Assembly (NCBI GenBank): GCA_036265385.1
Contig: DATAPD010000045.1
Span: 1-64,000, forward strand
DNA from: DATAPD01 sp036265385
Lineage (GTDB): Bacteria > Acidobacteriota > Terriglobia > Terriglobales > Acidobacteriaceae
Direction: 5' to 3'
DNA length: 64,000 nucleotides
The notes beneath the pieces were generated by a model. It ran no database searches, was not told the origin of the DNA, and saw nothing but the letters and a program-made list of their open reading frames with translations. Positions 35,460 through 43,208 of this stretch are shown piece by piece. A program made the translations under genes and the position numbers. The stretch's first letter is position 1; every line of letters begins with the position of its first letter.

Positions 35460-35924
35460 TCAGCGGATCGTCAATACAGAGATTGGTGTGGCACTCGCCA
35501 TCACAGGCGCAGTAACGTCTTCGGATCCCTCCAGCCTCATTACCTGGCCAGCTTGCGGAGATTGCAGACCCAACTTCCGCGCTAACAGGTCAATCCGCTC
35601 TGGATCGCGCAGCGATGCCTCCTCCAATCGCAACGCGTGATTCATCTCGACCATACCGTCGCGCTGGTTCTTCAACGACTCGATGCGATAGCCGTATTCA
35701 ATTGCCTTGAAATGCTGCCAGGTGTAAGTCATCGTCAACAAAAATAGGAAACAAAGCGCTATTCCGAACTGCTTCATTTCCCGTCCGCGGCGGGGATCCT
35801 CCACTTTCACCAATCGCGAATTATCGATGGATTTGGAGAAGTAAACCTCCGGGGTTCCTACCCAGCACGGCTTGCGCCCTTTCGATTTAGCCGATACCTG
35901 CCCTACTGCCGTTGCTGCAGCCAT
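35460..35924 (-). CDS. ftsL: Cell division protein FtsL
   Basis: 154 residues. Cytosolic N-terminus of about 50 residues, one membrane helix (about 52-70), then a short periplasmic coiled coil and the FtsL-type DPERIDLLARKLGLQSPQAGQV segment. Sequence conservation in this family is low, and the call rests on topology, the last motif and position directly before ftsI. Its ATG follows the TAA of the 50-codon upstream ORF with no base between (TAAATG), so re-initiation coupling is likely. Confidence 0.85.
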   Translation of the reverse strand: MAAATAVGQVSAKSKGRKPCWVGTPEVYFSKSIDNSRLVKVEDPRRGREMKQFGIALCFLFLLTMTYTWQHFKAIEYGYRIESLKNQRDGMVEMNHALRLEEASLRDPERIDLLARKLGLQSPQAGQVMRLEGSEDVTAPVMASATPISVLTIR

Positions 35925-36077
35925 TTACGCGACTCCCTGGTAGGTCTGTTCTAGAAGTGCAAAGTCGGACTGCCTGAACCAATCCTCGACGTTGTCTGTT
36001 CGCGATTGCTCTGGCAGAAGAGCTTCCACACGCTCGACTGTTGCTGTGAGTTCCTCAATCAATTTTCCGCTGTACAT
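35925..36077 (-). CDS. 50-residue ORF between rsmH and ftsL
   Basis: A small ORF of 50 codons (starts MYSGKLIEEL, ends QTYQGVA). GGAG lies about ten bases upstream of its ATG. Its TAA abuts the ftsL ATG directly. The product is acidic and predicted helical (ELTATVERVEALL, then a WFRQSDFALLEQ amphipathic segment). The in-frame open stretch, direct junction with ftsL and operon position argue that it is translated. It has no signal or membrane segment, so it may be a cytosolic partner of a division or cell-wall enzyme, or may serve only to couple ftsL translation. Not recognised. Confidence 0.6.
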   Translation of the reverse strand: MYSGKLIEELTATVERVEALLPEQSRTDNVEDWFRQSDFALLEQTYQGVA

Positions 36078-36104
36078 GGCCCTGGCTCCGCTCCCGCCAC
36101 TCTC

Positions 36105-36176
36105 TCCGGGACGGCATCGAGAGAAGGTAGGAGATTTTATTGTTCGCCCTTAAAGTGAGAGCGATGTCGTCCCGGA
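36105..36176. repeat. Inverted repeat between rsmH and the small ORF
   Basis: Arms 36105-36119 (TCCGGGACGGCATCG) and 36162-36176 (CGATGTCGTCCCGGA) are complementary over 15 positions with one mismatch and enclose 42 bases. The GGGACG core recurs in the intergenic repeat at 58031-58120, so both may belong to one dispersed REP/BIME-like family. In the operon mRNA the arms would form a long hairpin between rsmH and the downstream genes. Confidence 0.6.
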
Positions 36177-36252
36177 AACTCTTACCACCACACAATCTTC
36201 ACCCGGCGCGCCACTGACGCTCGTGCCGGGAGCCCCGGCAGGTTTTCCAGGG

Positions 36253-37215
36253 CTAAACTCGCTCGGCCGCGCGCATCTTTGCGCTGCGCGACCGCGGATT
36301 GCGATCGATCTCTTCCTGGCTCGGAGTTACTGGCTTCTTCGTCAGCAACCGGTACTGACCTTGCTTCACTCCATCGCGGAGAGCATCTTTCACAATCCTG
36401 TCCTCCAACGAGTGGAAGCTGATAATCACCAGCCTTCCGCCCGGTCTAAGGATCCGCGGGGCTGCGCTCAGCAACTCCCGCAGATCATCTAGTTCGCGGT
36501 TTACGAAGATTCGGAGAGCTTGGAAGGTGCGTGTCGCTGGATGAATCCGCTCATGTTTCATTGACCGGGCCGCGGCTGAGATCACTTCAACGAGTTGCCT
36601 CGTCGTATGGATCGGCCGCGACCGGACAATGGCTCTGGCGATTCTCCGCGACCTCCTTTCCTCACCGAATTCGTAAATCACATCGGCAAGCTCACGCTCG
36701 TCGAGGTGGTTTACCACTTGTTCGGCAGTAAGCTCCTGCTGCGGGTCCATCCGCATATCAAGGGGCGCATCTGCCTGAAAGCTAAAGCCGCGCGTCGCGG
36801 TGTCGAATTGCAGACTGCTTACACCTAGATCCGCCAGCAGGCCATCAACCCTGCCTTCGGTCGTGAGTCGTTGGTCTTCGGCAAGCCTTGCGAAAGAACC
36901 TTGCCTGAGTTCGATAGTTGGCCAGTCACTTTCCTGGGTTTCGCCAACGACCGACAACCGACGACCGACGACCAGCTTTTCCCGTGCAATTTCGAGAGCA
37001 GCCGGATCTTTATCGCAACCAATCAAACGTCCCGGTGCGCCGAGGCGTCTTGCGATTTCGTAACTGTGCCCGGCTAAACCCACCGTAGCGTCGAGATAGA
37101 TCCCGCCACGTCGAACGGCTAGAAAATCGATCGCTTCTTTTAAAAGAACCGGGACATGGCCAACTTCCGTTCCATGCCCACCCCGCTCGGGGGTGTTTGT
37201 TGAACCCTCGTCCAC
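36253..37215 (-). CDS. rsmH: 16S rRNA (cytosine-1402-N4)-methyltransferase
   Basis: 320 residues from a GTG whose G is the last base of the mraZ TAG. SAM-dependent methylation of N4 of C1402 in 16S rRNA. Family marks: GHVPVLLKEAIDFL, DATVGLAGHS (SAM loop), GCDKDPAAL, ADLGVSSLQFD, GFSFQADAPLDMRMDP and the C-terminal SFHSLEDRIVKDALRD. Between the Rossmann core and the ADLGVSS motif (residues about 80-97) lies a variable insertion encoded by a tandem 7-bp repeat. The gene is otherwise of normal length. Confidence 0.96.
   Translation of the reverse strand: MDEGSTNTPERGGHGTEVGHVPVLLKEAIDFLAVRRGGIYLDATVGLAGHSYEIARRLGAPGRLIGCDKDPAALEIAREKLVVGRRLSVVGETQESDWPTIELRQGSFARLAEDQRLTTEGRVDGLLADLGVSSLQFDTATRGFSFQADAPLDMRMDPQQELTAEQVVNHLDERELADVIYEFGEERRSRRIARAIVRSRPIHTTRQLVEVISAAARSMKHERIHPATRTFQALRIFVNRELDDLRELLSAAPRILRPGGRLVIISFHSLEDRIVKDALRDGVKQGQYRLLTKKPVTPSQEEIDRNPRSRSAKMRAAERV
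36948..36975. repeat. Four tandem heptamers inside rsmH
   Basis: Units CGACCGA, CAACCGA, CGACCGA and CGACCAG follow at exact 7-bp period within the coding sequence. The period is not a multiple of three, so gain or loss of one unit would shift the frame; the present copy number keeps it open and encodes VVGRRLSVVGE-type residues in a surface insertion. Confidence 0.75.
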
Positions 37216-37655
37216 TAGATGCCCAACTCGCCGAGCGTCCTTGTGTCCTCATCCGTAATCGGGTTCTCTTCAATCTCCTTGCGGAGCGCTTCCAAATTCC
37301 GAACTTCGAGATAGGTCAAGGTGCCCATCACTGCCACCTCGCCCCTGATCTGCGCCGTTTCTCGTAACAACTGCGGCATCAGTAAACGACCCTGACCATC
37401 CATTTCCACTTGCTGACCGTAGTAGCTCACCCGATCCAAAAACTTCTTCTTCGTAGGATTGAACGTTGAGAGCGATGCCAACTTCTGCTCGATCCGTTCC
37501 CATTCCTCGAAGGGATACACTTGAGCAACCTTGCCGTCTAAACTCGTGATGTAGAATTGGTTCCCGTATTTCTCGTCGATCACGCGCTTGAATTCCGCGG
37601 GGACTTTTAAGCGTCCTTTGTCGTCCACGCGAGCTGGGTGATTTCCGCGAAACAT
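37215..37655 (-). CDS. mraZ: Transcriptional regulator MraZ
   Basis: 146 residues from the ATG at 37655 (MFRGNHPARVDDKGR), the usual family start; an in-frame TTG at 37682 is less likely. AAGGGG stands eight bases before the ATG. Two AbrB-like half-domains carry the DxxxR signatures VDDKGRLKVPAEF and MDGQGRLLMPQLL. MraZ binds repeats upstream of its own gene and represses the dcw operon; such repeats are present at 37838-37863. First gene of the operon. Confidence 0.96.
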   Translation of the reverse strand: MFRGNHPARVDDKGRLKVPAEFKRVIDEKYGNQFYITSLDGKVAQVYPFEEWERIEQKLASLSTFNPTKKKFLDRVSYYGQQVEMDGQGRLLMPQLLRETAQIRGEVAVMGTLTYLEVRNLEALRKEIEENPITDEDTRTLGELGI

Positions 37656-37837
37656 GGGTATTGCCCCTTCTTGGGGCGCCAAACTTGCTGGCTACTACCA
37701 CTGCAGTTACGAGGGAGGTAAAGACGGTCGCAATCTCGGTCGCTTTTGGTTCATCTGGGCTGATTTTGGGGGTGTCAGTTCTAAATTCCACTGGCTCCTC
37801 TTCCCTAGTCACCGCTGCCCTAAACCACGACTCTCTG

Positions 37838-37863
37838 TACCACTTTCGACCACTTTTGCCCAC
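37838..37863 (-). promoter_or_regulatory. MraZ operator: three direct repeats at 10-bp spacing
   Basis: On the minus strand GTGGGC, GTGGTC and GTGGTA start exactly 10 bases apart, with A-rich spacers (AAAGTGG-N3-AAAGTGG in the last two). This is the arrangement known for MraZ boxes (TGGGN in E. coli, AAAGTG(T/G) in Mollicutes). They begin directly after the -10 box at 37864, so bound MraZ would cover the transcription start. Confidence 0.8.
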
Positions 37864-37891
37864 ATCCTACGCCTAAATGGTTTATTGTCAA
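37864..37891 (-). promoter_or_regulatory. Sigma-70-type promoter of the dcw operon
   Basis: Minus-strand TTGACA (37886-37891), 16-bp spacer, TAGGAT (37864-37869). The -35 is a perfect consensus and the -10 matches four of six positions. The untranslated leader to mraZ would be about 200 bases. The stretch 37892-38069 behind it, up to the dehydratase stop codon, holds no gene or clear signal that I can support. Confidence 0.7.
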
Positions 37892-38069
37892 CACGAAAGT
37901 TGATGGTTGCCCTCCTCTAGCTGGCCCGTTTTAGGAAAGCGCTATAAGATGTGGTTAACCGATCGAATGACCGCAATGGATTGGGTTTAGAAAGATGGTT
38001 CTTCGACATTCTGTCTTCCGACTTTCGCTTTTTGTTTCAATCATCTCCAACCGGTCTGTGGAAAACTTT

Positions 38070-39044
38070 TTAAAGCGGTGGGATTTGAGCCTGTCCGCTG
38101 AAAACGGCCTCTTGAACTTCCGGTGAAATGTTCGATCCAGTGACTAGAACAGCCACCTGGGAGGGTTGGGGTGGTTTCAATTTGAGAAATGCCGCTGTGG
38201 CAGCCGCCCCAGCCGGTTCGGCTACAATTCCCTCTTTTTGCTTGAGAAGACGAATTGCAGCCATCATTTCGTCTTCGCTGACCAGCACAACGTCGTCGAC
38301 CAGTTCACGGATTTGCATGACGTTCTCGGCCTCCGGGGTTCGGGTCGCTAAACCGTCAGCGATGGTGTCGCAGGTTTCAGTCGAGATCGCACGTCCGTCT
38401 CTCCAGGACAGGAAGTACGACGGGGCTTTTTCTGCTTGCACACCGATAACGCGAACACTGGGCGAGAGCTGCTTTGCGGCAGCTGCCACTCCGCGAATGA
38501 GAGCCGTATCGCCCATTGGCACATAAATCGTAGTGATCGAGGGATTCTGTTCAAAGATCTCCAGGGGGATTGTTGCCGGCCCAGCAGGCAGGTCGGGATC
38601 TGTCGCATCATTTAGAAAATAGACGCCCTCTTGTCGCGCATATTGCTGCGCTTGTAAGAAAGCCGCGGCAAGATCTGTACCGCCCGATTCGACAATCCGT
38701 GCTCCCAAGGCCGCGATTTTGTCCCGCTTCGTCTTGTTCGGGTTTTTAGGCAAGAAGATTGTGCAAGGAACTGACATCGCCTTTGCGGCAAACGCCACCG
38801 CTGCCCCATGATTCCCCGTGCTCGACGCGATCACCTCTTTGACGGGCCGTCGAGCTATGTTCGCCGACAACGCCCATAACGCGCCTCGCGGCTTGAACGA
38901 TCCCGTCGGCAGATCGGTTTCGATCTTCAGCCAGACATCACAATTGTCGTTCGTTAACGACTGCGCACGTACCAGCCGGCTGACAGGCAGGTACTTCGCT
39001 AGTAGGCTTTTCGCTTCTTTTACTGTGGAAACTGAGAGCTTCAT
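38070..39044 (-). CDS. PLP-dependent serine/threonine dehydratase
   Basis: 324 residues, fold type II. The cofactor-binding Lys is in SFKPRGALWAL (about residue 50), the substrate loop SSTGNHGAAVAFAA follows, and the phosphate-binding Gly-rich loop is PAGAAATAAFL. It has no ACT regulatory domain, so it resembles catabolic or serine-racemase-like members rather than biosynthetic IlvA. Expected reaction: threonine or serine to 2-oxoacid plus ammonia. Related activities (hydroxyaspartate ammonia-lyase, serine racemase) cannot be excluded. Its start faces the cysteine-attenuated sulfur operon; the intergenic space contains that operon's leader. Confidence 0.85.
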   Translation of the reverse strand: MKLSVSTVKEAKSLLAKYLPVSRLVRAQSLTNDNCDVWLKIETDLPTGSFKPRGALWALSANIARRPVKEVIASSTGNHGAAVAFAAKAMSVPCTIFLPKNPNKTKRDKIAALGARIVESGGTDLAAAFLQAQQYARQEGVYFLNDATDPDLPAGPATIPLEIFEQNPSITTIYVPMGDTALIRGVAAAAKQLSPSVRVIGVQAEKAPSYFLSWRDGRAISTETCDTIADGLATRTPEAENVMQIRELVDDVVLVSEDEMMAAIRLLKQKEGIVAEPAGAAATAAFLKLKPPQPSQVAVLVTGSNISPEVQEAVFSGQAQIPPL

Positions 39045-39161
39045 ATCGAATCAGGTATTTTTTTATCACCAATTGCTTTTTTCTTGCGACCAAACCGCCG
39101 GATGCGCAATCCAAGGTTGAAATGCGGTTGAGTTCGTTTCGAACCCCCGCTTCTTTGAATT

Positions 39162-39248
39162 ATGAAATGCGCTTTTTGCCAGGAGAACTGCTGCTGCATC
39201 TGTTGTTGTCGCAGTGTGTCCACTGGCGCAGGGCGCGTGCCGAAATAA
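39162..39248 (+). CDS. Cysteine-rich leader peptide of the sulfur-assimilation operon
   Basis: ORF of 28 codons with Cys at positions 3, 6, 10, 11, 12, 14, 15 and 16; the core reads NCCCICCCR. A stop (TGA) lies in frame just before the ATG, so this start is fixed. No Shine-Dalgarno is visible, so initiation may be leaderless or weak. The ORF ends 29 bases before an intrinsic terminator that precedes a sulfite-reductase operon. Eight cysteines in 28 residues directly before cysteine-biosynthesis genes is the classical layout of an amino-acid attenuator: when cysteinyl-tRNA is scarce, ribosomes stall at codons 10-16 and allow read-through. The peptide itself probably has no other function. Confidence 0.82.
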   Translation: MKCAFCQENCCCICCCRSVSTGAGRVPK

Positions 39249-39291
39249 ACGTTTAGTTTCATAGAACGGCATAAACCAACCCATCGCCAGT
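39222..39291 (+). promoter_or_regulatory. Antiterminator pairing of the cysteine attenuator
   Basis: ACTGGCG (39222-39228) is perfectly complementary to CGCCAGT (39285-39291), and GGG (39231-39233) to CCC (39280-39282), with a two-base internal loop. The second partner is the 5' arm of the terminator at 39278-39320, so the two structures exclude each other. The antiterminator strand begins 13 bases after the last Cys codon, where it would be left free by a ribosome stalled on the Cys run. Confidence 0.72.
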
Positions 39292-39320
39292 AAAGCTACT
39301 GGAGATGGGTTTTTTATTTT
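39278..39320 (+). terminator. Attenuator terminator before the sulfite reductase gene
   Basis: AACCCATC-g-CCAGTA (39278-39292), loop AAGC, TACTGG-a-GATGGGTT (39297-39311), then a T-rich run (TTTTATTTT). Fourteen base pairs with one mismatch and a long U-tract make a strong intrinsic terminator, placed 13 bases before the first codon of the operon's first gene, where only a regulated terminator makes sense. Confidence 0.9.
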
Positions 39321-39332
39321 CGGGGATCCGCA

Positions 39333-41036
39333 ATGACGGAAACATTGAAAGAAACGAAGGCACAACGCGTTGAACGGCTGAAGCGAGAAAAAAATCCATG
39401 GGACGGTCTCGCAGAAATCCGTAGCTTTGCACGCCAGGGCTTCTCCTCAATTCCTAAGGAGTGGATCGGCACTTACTTTCGCTGGTGGGGCGTTTACACG
39501 CAAGGCGACGGTAACGGGGTTTTGGGCGGGCAGAACGGTGAAGGCAAAGCGCTCCCCTACTTCATGGTTCGAATCCGTATTCCGAATGGGATCTTGACCT
39601 CGCATCAGCTTCGGACCATCTCGGCTGTCACAAAGAGATACGCACGCGGCAGTGCCGATCTTACTGTTCGTCAGAACATCCAGTTGCATTGGATCACGAT
39701 TGAAGAACTCCCAGAAGTAATGGAAGCACTATGGGCAGCGAATCTGAATACGCTCGGCGCCTGCGGCGACGTGACTCGCAATGTCACAGGCTGCCCGGTT
39801 GCGGGAATTGATCACGAAGAAATTCTCGACGCTTCGCCGCTTGCGTTAGCAATAGACCGCGAACTGGCTGGCAATGCCGAGTTTTACAACCTGCCGCGCA
39901 AATTCAAAATCAGCATCGCCGGCTGCCGCGAATGGTGCTCCTATCCGGAGATCAATGATGTCGGCCTGACTGCGGTAACTCGCACCTCCGTAGGAAAGCT
40001 CGAGACTGGCTTCTCGTTGCGTGTCGGTGGTGGCCTCTCTGCTGATCCGCACCTTGCTCTTCGACTGAACGCATTCGTCCGTCAACAGCAAGTCATTCCA
40101 GTTGTCCGCGCGATCGCCGAAATCTTCCGAGACTCCATCGATTTGCGTGAACATCGCGAACGTGCCCGCCTCAAATTCCTGTTTCTTCGCCCCGGATGGA
40201 CGGCTGAACGATTTCAGGATGAGATCGAACAACGACTCGGGTACCGTCTTGACCCCGCCGAAGACGAGCCACAACCATTCGATGTTTATCGCGATCACGT
40301 CGGCATACATCCGCAAAAGCAAGAAGGCTTGTTCTATCTGGGTGCTACGGTGCTTCGCGGACGCATCAGCGCTGACCAAATGAGTGCGGCCGCTACACTC
40401 GCGGACCGCTTCGCTGACGGGAATCTCCGCACCACCAACATGCAAAACCTGCTGATCATCAACGTGCCACGCCAGAATACCGACGTCTTGGCCAGGGAAC
40501 TTGATGCAATCGGGCTGTCGGTGCACGGATCCGCATTTGCGCGCGGGATCGTGGCCTGCTCGGGCACCGAGTTTTGCAAGCTCGCCATCACCGAAACAAA
40601 AGCTTTCTCCCGTTGGCTGGTTGACGAACTCGACGAACGACTACCAGGCTTCGAACAGGATCTGAAGATTCATGTGACGGGTTGCCCCAACAGTTGTGGT
40701 CAACACTGGATCGCCGATCTTGGAATCGAAGGCAAGAAGCTAAAGGTAGATGGCAATTTCGTCGATGCCTACTACTTCTGTGTAGGTGGGTCGCTGGGCG
40801 CTTTGGCATCGATCGCCCGTCCAATCGGCTACCGCTGCGCCGCTTTTGAAGTTCCTGACGCAATCGAGAGATTGCTTTCCAAGTATCGCGAGGACCGTCG
40901 ACCTGCTGAAAACTTGCGCGGTTTTTTCCATCGCCATACCGATGCAGAACTCCGCAATTTCCTCGCCGGCGAGGTAGTCCTTCCAGTTGACCGAGACCCC
41001 GCTCCCGGTCCACTACCGCATGGGCTAGAGGGCTAA
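39333..41036 (+). CDS. Ferredoxin-type sulfite (or nitrite) reductase
   Basis: 567 residues. Siroheme/[4Fe-4S] enzyme with the two-cysteine-pair signature: Cys409-x5-Cys415 (CSGTEFC) and Cys451-x3-Cys455 (TGCPNSCGQ). The duplicated ferrite-reductase domains are visible (TVRQNIQLHWITIEELP and TTNMQNLLIINVP). It reduces sulfite to sulfide with six electrons. Nitrite is the alternative substrate in this family, but the neighbours (siroheme synthesis and APS/PAPS reductase) and the cysteine leader indicate sulfite. First gene of a four-gene operon; the next start lies 3 bases after its stop. Expression is probably set by the attenuator upstream. Confidence 0.9.
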   Translation: MTETLKETKAQRVERLKREKNPWDGLAEIRSFARQGFSSIPKEWIGTYFRWWGVYTQGDGNGVLGGQNGEGKALPYFMVRIRIPNGILTSHQLRTISAVTKRYARGSADLTVRQNIQLHWITIEELPEVMEALWAANLNTLGACGDVTRNVTGCPVAGIDHEEILDASPLALAIDRELAGNAEFYNLPRKFKISIAGCREWCSYPEINDVGLTAVTRTSVGKLETGFSLRVGGGLSADPHLALRLNAFVRQQQVIPVVRAIAEIFRDSIDLREHRERARLKFLFLRPGWTAERFQDEIEQRLGYRLDPAEDEPQPFDVYRDHVGIHPQKQEGLFYLGATVLRGRISADQMSAAATLADRFADGNLRTTNMQNLLIINVPRQNTDVLARELDAIGLSVHGSAFARGIVACSGTEFCKLAITETKAFSRWLVDELDERLPGFEQDLKIHVTGCPNSCGQHWIADLGIEGKKLKVDGNFVDAYYFCVGGSLGALASIARPIGYRCAAFEVPDAIERLLSKYREDRRPAENLRGFFHRHTDAELRNFLAGEVVLPVDRDPAPGPLPHGLEG

Positions 41037-41039
41037 ATT

Positions 41040-41663
41040 ATGACAACCGCGAACCTCTTTCCGATTTTTCTAAAACTCGATGGAAAGCGCTGCTTGGTGG
41101 TCGGCGCTGGGCCAGTCGGCGAAAGCAAGATTCGCGGGTTGTTGGAGACGGGTGCCCGGATACGAGTAATCGCGCCGGCCGTAACCGATCAAGTCTATGA
41201 CTGGTCTGAACTCGGTGCCGTCGAATTGCAAAAGCGCCACTTCCAGACTTCCGATCTGGATGGCATTTTTCTCGTGGTAGCTGCGACCAGTTCGCCGGTC
41301 ATCAACGATCTCATCTTTTCCGAAGCACAGCGACTGAATATCTTGTGCAACGTCGTTGATGTGCCGGATCGTTGTGACTTCTACTACCCCGCGCTAGTCC
41401 GACGCGGGAAACTCCAAATTGCTATTTCCACTTCCGGAGAGAGCCCCACACTCGCACAACGGGTAAAGCAGGAACTTGAAATCCAGTTTCCTTCGGAATA
41501 CGCATCTTGGCTCCACAAAATTGGGCGAGAACGGCGAAAGTTAATCGCCTCGGAACAATCTGCCGAACGCCGCCTGCAGCGCCTTCGCGAGCTCAGCAGC
41601 GATCAATCATTCGTTCGCCACCTCAAAAGCACCAGCAAAACACAAGCAAAGGAGCACGCATGA
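41040..41663 (+). CDS. Precorrin-2 dehydrogenase/sirohydrochlorin ferrochelatase
   Basis: 207 residues, equivalent to the N-terminal half of CysG or to Met8. Rossmann motif FLKLDGKRCLVVGAGPVGESKI, followed by CNVVDVPDRCDFYYPALV with the catalytic Asp and the STSGESPTLAQRVK dimerisation block. It oxidises precorrin-2 with NAD and may insert iron to give siroheme, the cofactor of the preceding reductase. ATGA overlap with the next gene, so the two steps split from CysG are translated together. Confidence 0.92.
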   Translation: MTTANLFPIFLKLDGKRCLVVGAGPVGESKIRGLLETGARIRVIAPAVTDQVYDWSELGAVELQKRHFQTSDLDGIFLVVAATSSPVINDLIFSEAQRLNILCNVVDVPDRCDFYYPALVRRGKLQIAISTSGESPTLAQRVKQELEIQFPSEYASWLHKIGRERRKLIASEQSAERRLQRLRELSSDQSFVRHLKSTSKTQAKEHA

Positions 41664-42469
41664 ACGGCAAAGTTTATTTGATCGGCGCCGGTCCTGGAGA
41701 TCCTGAACTGCTCACGTTGCGAGCGCACCGCCTCATTCGTGAAGCCGATGTCATCCTGCATGACGGATTGGTTGGACCTCAAATCCTGAACCTCGCCTCA
41801 GCGCACGCTCTCGTACGTGATGTTGCCAAACGATGTGGCCGACACACTGTGTCCCAGGACGAAATTAACACCCAACTCATCGCGTTCGCCTCATTCGGCC
41901 TCACTGTTATTCGACTGAAAGGTGGAGACCCACTCGTTTTCGGTCGAGCCGGCGAGGAAATCGCTGCCTTGCGACGTGCCGGAATTGAGTTTGAAGTTGT
42001 ACCAGGCATCACCGCCGCACTAAGTGCAGCCGCTGCCCTGCAGATTTCGTTAACTCAGCGTGACGTCGCTTCGTCACTCGTAATCATGCCGGGACATCAT
42101 GCAGATGACTCCAGCCTCGATCTGCGGGCTTTCGCTGCCGCTCCTGCCACGTTCGTGGTTTACATGCCCGGTCATGATTACCACGACATCGCAAATCGAC
42201 TCCTCTCGGCGGACTTAGATCCCTCCACTCCTTGCGCGATCGTGTCTCGCGCAATGGCCTCAGACCAGCAGGTACACGTCACCAGCATCGCGTCACTGCC
42301 CGACTCGCCCATGTTACCCGCTCCGTCTTTGCTGATTGTGGGAGAAGTAGTCCGATCAGCTTACATTCATGCAGACACGTTCACCGCGACACGCAATGCC
42401 GCTCTGAACTTGCCTCTTAGCCCGAACTATCCCAGCGAACACCAAACCACACTGGATCTTGCCCGATGA
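41660..42469 (+). CDS. cobA: Uroporphyrinogen-III C-methyltransferase (SUMT)
   Basis: 269 residues from the ATG at 41660, preceded by AAAGGAG and overlapping the previous stop as ATGA; the longer frame to 41507 is a reading-frame artefact over the upstream gene. Family motifs: YLIGAGPGDPELLTLRA, DVILHDGLV, RLKGGDPLVFGRAGEE and VPGITAA. It makes precorrin-2 from uroporphyrinogen III using two SAM. Together with the preceding gene it supplies siroheme for the sulfite reductase. Overlaps cysH by four bases. Confidence 0.94.
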   Translation: MNGKVYLIGAGPGDPELLTLRAHRLIREADVILHDGLVGPQILNLASAHALVRDVAKRCGRHTVSQDEINTQLIAFASFGLTVIRLKGGDPLVFGRAGEEIAALRRAGIEFEVVPGITAALSAAAALQISLTQRDVASSLVIMPGHHADDSSLDLRAFAAAPATFVVYMPGHDYHDIANRLLSADLDPSTPCAIVSRAMASDQQVHVTSIASLPDSPMLPAPSLLIVGEVVRSAYIHADTFTATRNAALNLPLSPNYPSEHQTTLDLAR

Positions 42470-43164
42470 ACGACCGAGAACTGCGCGCGATCAAATCTCT
42501 GTCCGAAGCATGGTCCGCCGAAGACTTGCTGACCTGGGCTGCCGAAGGATTTACTCCGGAAATCGCCATGGCGTCCGGCTTCGGTGCCGAAGGCATGGTC
42601 CTCATTGACATGGCTTCACGCCTTCCGAACACGTTGCCCGTCTTCACTATCGACACGGATTTTCTTTTCCCCGAAACTTATGAACTCATTCGGCGCGTCG
42701 AAAATCGATACGGGATAAAAATTGAGCGTGTCCGTTCTGTTCTTACTCCCGACCAACAGGAACTTGCGCACGGGCCCGCTCTTTGGAGCCGCAATCCCGA
42801 CCAATGCTGCAACTTGCGGAAAGTCGAGCCGTTGCGCCGTAAACTTTCGGGTCTTCGCGCCTGGATTACTGCCATCCGCCGCGATCAAACTCCCGACCGC
42901 GCCAGCGCCGGCAAAGTCGAATGGGATACGAAGTTCGGCCTATACAAAATCAATCCGATCGCCGACTGGAGTTCCCAGATGGTGTGGGACTACATCCACC
43001 AGAACCATGTTCCCTATAATCCGCTACACGATCGCGAATATCCGAGCATCGGATGCACTCATTGCACTCGCCCGATACAGATTGGAGAAGATCCTCGCGC
43101 TGGACGCTGGGCAGGATTCAACAAAACTGAGTGCGGATTGCATCTGAAAGAAGAAGCTCGCTAG
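42466..43164 (+). CDS. cysH: APS/PAPS reductase with [4Fe-4S] motif
   Basis: 232 residues. Reduces activated sulfate to sulfite. The core shows SGFGAEGMVLIDM and the TDFLFPETYEL block. Cys114-Cys115 and Cys197-x2-Cys200 form the CC...CxxC set typical of iron-sulfur adenylylsulfate (APS) reductases, and Cys223 in the KTECGLH tail is the catalytic thiol. So APS is the likely substrate, and PAPS formation would not be needed. Last gene of the cysteine-controlled operon. Sulfate adenylyltransferase and transporter genes are not in the window. Confidence 0.92.
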   Translation: MNDRELRAIKSLSEAWSAEDLLTWAAEGFTPEIAMASGFGAEGMVLIDMASRLPNTLPVFTIDTDFLFPETYELIRRVENRYGIKIERVRSVLTPDQQELAHGPALWSRNPDQCCNLRKVEPLRRKLSGLRAWITAIRRDQTPDRASAGKVEWDTKFGLYKINPIADWSSQMVWDYIHQNHVPYNPLHDREYPSIGCTHCTRPIQIGEDPRAGRWAGFNKTECGLHLKEEAR

Positions 43165-43208
43165 CGAAAGCGCTTTCGTAAAGATGCGTGTGTACAATCA
43201 CTCTGGTT

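Noticed and set aside
37656..37682. Nine-codon N-terminal extension of MraZ from a TTG
   Set aside because: The family starts at MFRGN, and a good ribosome site precedes that ATG.
39846..40526. 226-codon minus-strand frame inside the sulfite reductase gene
   Set aside because: Antisense to a gene with all expected siroheme cysteines; no independent support.
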